This document shows, piece by piece, positions 57,301-64,000 of a stretch of 64,000 nt of DNA. The position numbers and the translations under genes are program-made. Origin of the DNA: Diphasiastrum complanatum (Eukaryota > Streptophyta > Lycopodiopsida > Lycopodiales > Lycopodiaceae); contig CM055108.1 in the NCBI GenBank assembly GCA_029204225.1, forward strand, positions 22,926,326 through 22,990,325, written 5' to 3'. Within the stretch, counting starts at the first letter, position 1. Each line of letters begins with the position of its first letter. The notes below the pieces were generated by a model. It worked only from the letters and a program-made list of their open reading frames with translations. It searched no databases and was not told the DNA's origin.

Positions 57301-57521
57301 CTTCTTACTCTCCTGGAAACCTTGGTCTCTGCGGCCATCCACTTACTAGGCTGTGCGCAGTCATTCCTGAAGAAAACGCTACACATTCTTATGAAGGTAT
57401 CAAATCCTTCTCTGATCTTGTTTCCTTACCTGGTTTCGCTTTGGGTATATGCATTGGCTTCTCTTCTGTGGTGCTTCTCTTCGGATTCAAGCGTGGCCGT
57501 GCTTCAAGACGGCAATTTTAA
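54336..57521 (+). CDS. LRR receptor-like protein (RLP), no kinase
   Basis: Single-exon, intact 1061-residue protein. I take the ATG at 54336 (the frame is open back to a GTG at 54318). A hydrophobic leader (VVLPVVVLLHLASLG) is followed by an unusual linker of about 110 residues, acidic then basic (RGRFRPGGGWRRGAGR). The LRRNT cap is DRTALMEFKLGISGDP...WDTNNGDFCQWTGVTC. About 28 plant-type repeats (LxxLxLxxNxLxGxIPxxLG) come next, then an island (about 40 residues, YDQNLQITVKGIDLVF), four more repeats, a juxtamembrane cap (LGLCGHPLTRLC), one transmembrane helix (GFALGICIGFSSVVLLFGF) and a very short basic tail. RLPs of this type sit in the plasma membrane and perceive microbial or endogenous ligands with a partner kinase. 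The ligand is unknown. Many N-glycosylation sites fit a secreted ectodomain. Confidence 0.95.
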   Translation: MQIMRVVLPVVVLLHLASLGNFLPELLHHRLQSNAQVSVLFYEGQVDKEHADNISVKNEAVIAWTEEQRGSGSEATDKRSLDLTDSVGRNDVQDAEMPTSLKRGRFRPGGGWRRGAGRSMLQTQGSVDTDRTALMEFKLGISGDPNGTLSNWDTNNGDFCQWTGVTCNNLTKRVVGLNLTHCGLSGSISSLLGTLNFLANLTLASNNLTGIIPPELGQSSTLSVLELYDNKLTGSIPPELGQCSALSTLRLYQNNLAGTIPPELGQCSGLLMLELYQNNLVGSIPNELAQCRNLTTVDVGNNHLTGQIPPEFGQLHNLVTLHFYSNQLTGSIPSTIGNCTNLVNFAGLNNSLVGEIPAALGNCTKLEGFVFGYNNLSGIIPPVFGQLQNLQVLYLMNNSLTGEISFLGNCSRIEQIHMEFNQFTGPLPSDFGECANLSQLYIRNNELSGVIPPALGNCSKLYNVGLSANTFSGTIPASLGNCPMLQSFQLDDNNLTGVIPPELGRLQNVEYFYLWGNNLEGTIPASIGNMTSLKQLHLQNNPHLTGSIPSEFGMLPNLQQIILYKASIQGNIPDALGNISSLQYLILNDNKLNGTIPFSLARLQNLISFVVQNNQLTGSIPSVLGRLSSLQTLSLKSNKLQGMIPSTLGGLTNLTSLDLSDNSFDGAIPREVGNWQLLETMVLSGNNLSGTIPDSLGYCSALVTIDLSNNKLSGGIPLTLQNCTNMTRLRLENNHLGGDFSVQLNVGQFKSLEILSITNNSFTGRIPKSLTDCMNLTFVDLSRNLLSGTLPNYNTASLTKLRVLVLRYNQLEGPIPTWIWNLTSLQVLDLSINKLTGDFPSGTTGLSNLLGFIDIKANAIRLLDSSTLYDQNLQITVKGIDLVFTDVLLLLTSLDLSGNMLRGHIPQDLGLLKQLLYLNLSRNSFTGNIPSTLGKIFPLASLDLSRNQLYGEIPQSFSFLTSLAKINFSNNNLSGPIPQSRQLDTFSDSSYSPGNLGLCGHPLTRLCAVIPEENATHSYEGIKSFSDLVSLPGFALGICIGFSSVVLLFGFKRGRASRRQF

Positions 57522-58218
57522 GAATTAGGGACGTATACATTAACTCGTATTGGCTTTACGTTTCTTGAGTTCTCCTTGTGGTTGTCCAATCAGTGCAAAT
57601 GAAGAGAAAATACAGTCATGAATATTTTGAAGGCATTTGTGCGCCCTTTGGCTCTTAGTAATACAATCTGATTTCTGGTTCTTTCCTGTTCATTCTTTTG
57701 TTTAATTTTTTCTTTCGCTCTTGACTTCAGCATCAATCTGTACAGTTTGGTAGACAGGTAGAATTATTAGACAGTGATGGCAGTTGAATGCCAGATGTCA
57801 AATGAGCAGGGAGATTGTAGAGGCGTGGAAGCAGTCGGAATTGGGACAGTACCATTCGGGGCAAGGAAGGTGCAAGAGGCATGCTGACCATATCCTGCCT
57901 TGGCAATTAGCCTTCTTACAATTACGAAGATGTCTGAGGCAAGAATGCAAATCACATTCAGCATGACTACCAAGGACTGTGTGCTGTAAGCGGAGGGAAG
58001 ACGAGGAGGAGACATCTACAAGATCATTGATTTAATAATCCCATGAGAATCGGTAAGCAGGGTCTTGAAGTTTGTGATGAAAAATAACTACGGCATAATT
58101 TGTACGACCACTTCGGAACTCAAAATCCAGACTTACTGCAGAAAAAGCAGATGGTTGTGGGCTCAGATAGGCGCACTTTCAGCGTCCTCCAAATGAGTGA
58201 ATGCTGAATGATTGGGAT
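57522..58218. other. 3' flank of receptor gene, no gene seen
   Basis: Contains the 3' UTR. AGTAATACAATCTG near 57656 is a weak polyadenylation candidate. Short frames at 57767-58015 have no domain. Confidence 0.4.
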
Positions 58219-58925
58219 TCAAGATAGTCCTCCAAGGTATTGGAAACTCATCCTTTTCAGATGTATGCACTTTGAGAAACCCAACACATGGTGGAGCGAG
58301 AAATTTTTGACATTCATAGACGATTTCTTCGAAAATCTAACATATTTTGTGTGTGAGAAATCTTTTCCATCAAGAAATTGAAGGGTACAGTGCCGATCCC
58401 CTAAATCTGGCATTCCTCCTCATTAACACTAGCTTTTTGAACCATGACTTGTTGCCCATCATATGTCTTGTTCCTCACGAATCAATGAACCAATGAGTAT
58501 AATCCATGGAATCATGTGATACTAATGATGTTGCAAATGTTGTACCCTGATCTCCATTGTTACTATCAAGAACTTATTTGACAGAATTGGTGAGGTGCTT
58601 TACTTTTTCCTTTTCATATCTGCTTTCTTTTTGCAACAATCTCTGGCCTAATCTCTAGGTTTCTGGCAATAAAAATATTTTCCTTTTTTCTTTTTGTCAA
58701 ATGTGGATCTATAATCATCATCATCTACTTTCAACCTCTTTTGTCCTTTCTTGTACGTATGCTTCCCTTTACTCAACATTGCTTGATCTTCTGATAAGGG
58801 TTGACATGATTTCACTACCTCATGCTTCTGCTCCTGAAATACAATGCCATGCATCTGAAAGTATTCTAATAACCCACTCATTGCCGTGTGAAAAAATTTA
58901 ACACCCTTGTATTGGCTCTCCAATG
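58219..58925 (-). pseudogene. Copia gag-protease remnant (same family as copia-5)
   Basis: On the minus strand, FQMHGIVFQEQKHEV...SEDQAMLSKGKHTYKKGQKR is followed by a knuckle with losses (YFYCQKPRD, stop, ARDCCKKKADM). Then, after shifts, comes a protease region readable as WFIDS...TRHMMGNKSWF and TVPFNFL. The domain order matches copia-5 at 31.3-31.9 kb. It is old, with stops and shifts, and ends at 58219. Confidence 0.75.
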
Positions 58926-59572
58926 TTTGTAAAACTCAAATCTGTGGCAGCGGAGGGAAGAGATTGCGATCTAATTGTTAGGGAGAGTACAATTGCTAGA
59001 ATATTGCTGCTAGGAAGGGATAATAAGGGAGATGAACATATCGTTCAGGTCTCTGCACCATTAAGCAGTTGAGTGCAAGAACCATACCTTGATGGAAATA
59101 GTGACAAGTATGCTGCATTAGAAGGGTCTGAGCTTGGCTTTCTAAGGGAGGCTTTGATGACAGCCAACATTGTGAACAATTGTTCAACACCCAAGGCAAT
59201 TGGAGATGAGACTTCGGAGGAAGTGTGGAGTAGCGGTACTGCAGTGACCGAAGAACTTATTAAATATAGATCCAGTCAAATCGGCACAAGTTCCAAACTT
59301 GAATGCTAAAAACCCAATTCGTTTCAAGCTTGCAGACAGGAGCAAAGTGAGATGGAAAAAGTCAACCAAACAAAAATCAGTGAGCAGGAACTAGCCATGA
59401 CAGAGGAACGAGAGTCTCTGCTTTATAGGAGATTAAGTAGGATAAGGAGAACACTCATATTTGTGACAACAGTGGATGAAAATGAAACAATTGAACCAAG
59501 CATCATGGAGAGGTTGAGAAGCAAGGATGCAGACAGTTGGATAAGGTGCCTGCCCAAGTTATGCTAGTGGTA
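58926..59572 (+). other. Partly open region of unknown origin
   Basis: The plus strand carries a frame reading CDLIVRESTIARILLLGRDN, HIVQVSAPLSS, a stop at about 59069, then YLDGNSDKYAALEGSELGFLREALMTAN to 59309. A second frame at 59352-59567 is rich in E and R (ESLLYRRLSRIRRTL). These look like fragments of a former gene, but I do not recognise a family. Confidence 0.3.
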
Positions 59573-59820
59573 AGGGAGAGCGGTTTGTATGCTGGCTGCC
59601 CCACCTACAGTTATCAGCTAACATTCAGTTGCCACTAACCAACCACCTGCCCCACCTCACACCCATTATATGATTCATTTAGCTGCCGTACTGGAGTCTG
59701 GACTGCATGAATGATATGCAACAGGCACATTGCAAGTCACATGACAGAGGTAAACTTCAAGACTTCCAAACTACTTGTTCCATCTCCATCTCCTCCTAGC
59801 TGCTGCAGTGGACTGAATAA
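59573..59820. other. No gene seen
   Basis: Short interval before the copia-7 remnant; no supported feature. Confidence 0.35.
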
Positions 59821-60960
59821 ATAATGGTCTTGGAGATGAGTTCTCCAATCTAGTACAAAGTTTTGCCATACAAGATATTTTACCTTCTATTGACAAGCTC
59901 CATAGTGTGCTTATGGCCGAGGAGAGTAGGATCCTACATGTGAGACAAAGGATTGGTTCCTTGAATCTACATGATGGAGATGAGAATGTCAACTTCTCAA
60001 GCATAGTCAAAATGAAGTTCAAGAAGAAGATCCAAAGCATGGAGGCCAAGAGTGATCATGAAGCATCAAGATCTAAAGGAAAGAAGAAAGACAAAGCCAA
60101 AAAAAAGTGCTTCTTTTGTTGAAAGAAGGGGAACTTTGCATCCGAGTGCTACAAAAAGAAGAATGCACAAAGTGAGATCAAGCAAGGCAACCTTACCCTT
60201 GAGGAGGAGGAGGATTATGAGGATGAAGTTGATTCATCCTTGATGGCATCTACTCCAACAAGCAAGAGCTACTCCAATGACACATGGTGGATTGATAGTG
60301 GGGCTAGTTCCCACATGACATTCCAAAAGGATTTTTTCTCAACTTGTACCTTTTGTAGGTTGTAGAAAGTCCATTCTAGTAGCAAGTGATCAAGAATGTA
60401 GAATAGATGGAGTGGGAACAATATCTTTAAGTCTTGGATCCTCTAAAAGATTGGATCTAGAAAATGTACTCTATGTTCCTAATCTTACTAAAAGCTTGGA
60501 CAACTAATGGATAGTGGTTTAGATGTCCATTCTAAGCAAGGTTTTCTTCTCTATTATGATTAATGACACTTGCATTGTAAAGGGATTCAAGAAAGAGAGG
60601 CTATTTAAGCTTGATGCTAGTGTGTTTCTTGGAAGTGTGAACATGGCTAAGGAGGAGCTTACACAAGTGGAGCTTTGGCATAAGATGTTGGGCCACCCCA
60701 CATCAATGGAGATCCTATCCACAAAGGAGCTTCACTCGTCCTTCCAAAAGCATTTTTAAAGTGTGGAAAGAGTTGTGAGGCTTGTAGCCTCTCAAAGGCT
60801 CACAAGCAACCATTTTCTAACTCTTCTACTAGATCTTCTAAGTCATTAGATCTCATTCATAGTGATATGCACTCTTTTTCACAAGAATCTAATGGAAGTG
60901 CATTAATGTATGTATATTTTATTGATGATCACTCTAGATACACTTAGATTGAACTTTGGA
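59821..60960 (+). pseudogene. Copia-7a: decayed gag-protease-integrase start
   Basis: The DNA from 59821 matches 63372 onward (ATGGTCTTGGAGATGAGTT and following), so it is a degraded copy of the family entering at 61.6 kb. Translation shows AEESRILHVRQRIGSLNLHDGDE, knuckle CFFC-stop-KKGNFASECYKKKNAQ, protease DTWWIDSGASSHMTFQKDFFS, then LFKLDASVFLGS, LWHKMLGHP, GKSCEACSLSKAHK and HSDMHSFSQ...DDHSRYT. The left end is cut within gag. Frameshifts and stops are numerous. Confidence 0.88.
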
Positions 60961-61626
60961 TTCCAAAAAAAAGGTGTTTGAGTTTTTTGGTTTCCACAAG
61001 ATCAAGAATGATGTCTTCATTCATAATGTTGAAAATTGTAAACTTTCAATCTTAGAGGCAAGTTGCAAACTTCTTATGAGGATAAGTGAAGCATCCAAAG
61101 TGGACACTTATATCCATAAGCAAGCAGTAAGCCTTATGATAACATTTTTTGATTTCAATATTAGAAAAATCATGCCAAGATGTGGTGATGTTTGGACTTA
61201 TGTTTCTAGCATAAGTAATATTGATGGTCATAGGCACATTGTATGATCATGTTTGTTGTGATCATTATGAAACATGGAGGTCTCGGATTTCCATCAAATT
61301 TGGAGGTGCTAGAATGGTGCAAAGCTCCCAAGTTCATGTGTTTTGAGGAGGAGTGTGAATTGGCAAAAGCTAACTTGATCAAATCTTGTAAATACCATAA
61401 TGACTTGTACCTCCCACGTGTGAAATCTATGCCTAAGCCATTTAGATAGATCACATTTAATTTGGAAACTAGTGGTTAAATTGGCCAAAAACTTGGCGCC
61501 ATTCTAGTGGTAGTGTCACGGAAGCTTTTTCATTTTGTGTTTGTCTTCTCTCTTCTAATTCATGAACAATTTTATGTCTTTTAATTTTCTTTTCATGCGG
61601 AAGCTCTTACAGGATCCCAAACACTC
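60961..61626 (+). other. Sequence after copia-7a, unassigned
   Basis: Open frames at 60956-61246 and 61243-61449 (LEWCKAPKFMCFEEECELAKANLIKSC) contain no integrase or RT motifs. The region could be another replacement of pol sequence or a host fragment. From 61450 no coding signal remains. Confidence 0.3.
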
Positions 61627-62294
61627 TGTTAGAATTTAGCAATTTTCACATGGTTTTTGATGAATATTAGACATCTATGTGGATCCACACGTGTGAGGAC
61701 CTGTCCACACGTGTGAAATGACACTTTTAATATTTAGATCTATTTTGATTAGCTTTCATTTGAGTCTAATATGACATCTCCTAAATTATAGGAGTTAGGT
61801 CCTAGATTGTAGGAATCTAGAAGGTCAACACAAACCACCAATGGATGATGTGGCAAACTTGATAGATCTTATCCAAAGTGGATATGGATAAGTACAATGA
61901 GCTGTCCTACACATGCTGGATGTAGCTTAGAGAGAGATTATGGTGAATTTGTACTTGATCCATGATGGATCCATTATTGAGTTAATGATGAGAAATCTTG
62001 GTTTGTGAAGCTATCATTGTGTTTTGACTCTCTTAAGCACTTTCTTTGTGGGTGAATGCTTTGTAAATGATAATTAAACTATTTCTCTGTTATCAGGCCG
62101 TACAGTAGCTGTAATTCACACGTGTGAAGCCATGGATCATCTTTTTTTATTGTTCTTGCTTGGAAACACAAAGATTGTCAAGTAGAAGCTAGATTTGGAA
62201 GCTAGTCTTGATATAAATCAAGATCCCAAGCTACCAATCACTCTTTGTGATCATTTGTAGATCAATTTCAGTCCATAAACTCTGAAATTTGACG
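61627..62294 (+). repeat. 5' LTR of copia-7b (about 668 bp)
   Basis: Starts TGTTAGAATTTAGC and ends at the primer site (AATTTGACG, with CG instead of CA). Contains three CACACGTGTG palindromes (61686, 61706, 62117). Confidence 0.8.
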
Positions 62295-62306
62295 TGGTAT
62301 CAGAGC
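62295..62306 (+). other. Primer-binding site of copia-7b
   Basis: TGGTATCAGAGC, complementary to initiator tRNA-Met. The following 100 bp are the relative of the piece captured inside copia-1 at 8545. Confidence 0.93.
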
Positions 62307-62914
62307 CAAGTCAAAGAGCTTGATTGATGATCCAAGAATCTTCATTTTGGTGAAAGCATTGGTGCTAGAGTCACTTTGAAGGAGGGCGACCTTTTCTAAT
62401 AGTTTACTTGTGATGTTGAGGTTCAGATTAGTGTGTAAAGTTCAGAAGTACTTCTCACACGTGTGAGAGGCTGCTGGAGTTGTACTTTCACCAAAACTTT
62501 ATGTTTTTTCAATATTTGAGCTTCAAACAAGTTGTGTAGCGTGAAACTAGTGATGTTCTTATGAAAAACCATTGTTTCCATTATAGATTTGATGAGTGAA
62601 TGGTGTTAGAATCTTATTAAACCTACAAATCCTTGTGAGAGAGTTTGAGGCTTATGTTTTTAGTTCAAGAGTGAAACTAAAACCAATTCTAAACATCATA
62701 GGAAGGCATTGGCACTTCCAAAAATCAAATCCAAGATTCTAAGTGAATAGATTGTGTAGAATACACTTTCCCAAATCTTTTTGAGTTCAAGATCATTATA
62801 GATCTTGCTTCTTGAGTCTAGTGAATTCAAGAAAGTAGCATTTAGCTAAATTCTGAGAAAGAAGGAAGGAAGAGCCTTTGAATAGTACATCTGTTGTACT
62901 TGTTACTAGTTAGA
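62307..62914 (+). other. Leader of copia-7b
   Basis: About 600 bp with no open frame of note; carries a further CACACGTGTG at 62456-62465. Confidence 0.6.
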
Positions 62915-64000
62915 ATGGGTTCAATTGGAGCCTATCTTCTTGAGGCTAGTGAAAGGCTAAATTCTAATAATTATTCAACTTGGAAAGTGAGAATGGAGTC
63001 ACTACTAGTGCTCCAAGATATGTTTGATCTTGTCATAGGAGAGGAAGAAGAACCTCAAGGAGGTCAAGATCAAGTGAGGTACAAAAAGAGAGCTAGACTA
63101 GCATTACATTGCTTAAATGAATGCTAGTAATGAATTTCTAAAGGAAGTAGCATCTTGTACCTCCGCCAAGGAGGCATGGAACTACCTCAAAGGGATTTAT
63201 GAATCCAAAAATACCTCTAAAGTGCTTATGACTAGGAATAAAGTTCTTCAAGGCATTAGAGGGAGTGATGAGAGTGATTAAGAGTATGTCTTGAGAATTA
63301 AATCTCTCAACAAAGAACTTTCCATCATTAGTGAGGGTATTCATGATGATGAACTTGTTCAAATCATCTTGAATGGTCTTGGAGATGAGTTTTCCAATCT
63401 TGTACAAAGCTTTGCTATTCAAGATGCTTCCATAGACAAGCTTCATAGTGTGCTTGTAGCCGAGGAGAGTAGGATCCTTCATGTCAAGCAAAGGATTGGA
63501 TCCTTAAAGTTGCATGATGGTGATGAGAAGGCCAACTTCTCAAGCAAGGGAAAGGCAAAGTCAAAGAAGAAGATCCAACACAAGGAGACCAAGAATGATG
63601 ATCAACCATCAAGCTCCAAAGGTGCAAAGAAGAACAAAGCCAAACTCAAATGCTTCTTTTGTGGAAAGAAGGGGCACTTTGCATCCAAGTGTTTCAAGAA
63701 GAAGAATGCACAAGGAGAGAGCAAACAAGGCAACCTCACTCTTGAGGAAGATGAGGATGAAGTGGATTCATCCTTGATGGCTTCTACATCAACATCAAAG
63801 AGCTACTCCAATGACACATGGTGGATTGATAGTGGGGCTAGTTCCCACATGACATTCCAAAAGGATTTTTTCTCAACTCTTGTACCTTTTGTAGGTTGTA
63901 AAAAGTCTATTCTAACAGCAAGTGATCAAGAATGTAGAATAGATGGAGTGGTAACTATTCCCTTAAGTCTTGGATCCTCTAAAAGAGTAGATCTTGATAA
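62915..64000 (+). pseudogene. Copia-7b gag-protease (partial, two lesions)
   Basis: Gag starts at 62915 (MGSIGAYLLEASERLNSNNY, WKVRMESLLVLQDMFDLV). A 1-bp loss near 63113 shifts the frame at HCLNEC (family: KMNAS), and a TAA lies at 63280-63282. Past these the frame is open to the window edge. It shows KSLNKELSIISEGIHDDELVQ, IDKLHSVLVAEESR, a knuckle CFFCGKKGHFASKCFKKK, an acidic stretch (LEEDEDEVDSSLMAS) and protease DTWWIDSGASSHMT with intact DSG. Integrase and RT would follow beyond 64000. Confidence 0.92.

Larger units (their letters stand above)
61627..64000 (+). mobile_element. Copia-7b: LTR retrotransposon, runs off the right edge
   Basis: LTR, primer site, leader, gag and the start of protease are in the expected order. 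Only the 5' 2.4 kb is in the window. Possible 5-bp target site CACTC at 61622-61626. Two visible lesions in gag make this copy defective but fairly young. Confidence 0.88.

Overview
This is nuclear DNA of a land plant with a large, repeat-rich genome. The evidence is nested Ty1/copia and Ty3/gypsy LTR retrotransposons with plant-type TGGTATCAGAGC primer-binding sites, a plant LRR receptor-like protein, a plant STE20-type kinase exon, GT-AG introns and very long (GA)n/(TC)n runs. The mix of old, heavily decayed elements with a few young ones would fit a gymnosperm or fern, but I cannot fix the lineage from sequence alone.

Layout. 0-6 kb: first exon of a BLUS1/STE20-like kinase on the minus strand (the rest lies off the left edge), then non-coding DNA with a 77-bp minisatellite, a (TC)35 run, a G30 tract and two degenerate tandem arrays. 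6.06-11.51 kb: complete copia element (copia-1, TSD AGGAG) that has gag, protease and integrase but unrelated open sequence where reverse transcriptase/RNase H should be. 13.7-19.8 kb: a full-length, nearly intact autonomous copia element (copia-2, TSD CATAC) inserted beside an older integrase fragment. 20-30 kb: a pile-up of decayed copia elements on both strands. It holds two LTRs of one family in opposite orientation with matching 5-bp flanks, a GC-rich solo LTR inside an integrase, and a cluster of short palindromes. 30-33 kb: a (GA)111 run and a decayed copia gag-protease-integrase block. 34-41 kb: rearranged gypsy elements (two gag copies on the minus strand, one gag start on the plus strand), a LINE RT scrap, a 25-bp minisatellite and an LTR. 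41-45.7 kb: a second gypsy family (gag-PR-RT, minus) with its 5' LTR.

45.95-49.1 kb is the least explained part. A two-exon gene of transposon-like character and an intact four-exon Ulp1/C48-type cysteine protease module lie on the plus strand, and spliced-looking exons of a third protein lie on the minus strand. Together they may be the remains of an unrecognised DNA transposon or captured gene cluster. 49.1-51 kb: truncated copia gag and a (TC)36 run. 54.3-57.5 kb: the one clearly intact host gene, a 1061-residue LRR receptor-like protein without a kinase. 58.2-64 kb: more copia sequence, with a new element entering at 61.63 kb and running off the right edge.

Functionally, the window holds two host genes (kinase exon 1 and the LRR protein). 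Nearly everything else is mobile DNA, where the interest lies in chimeric and rearranged elements.
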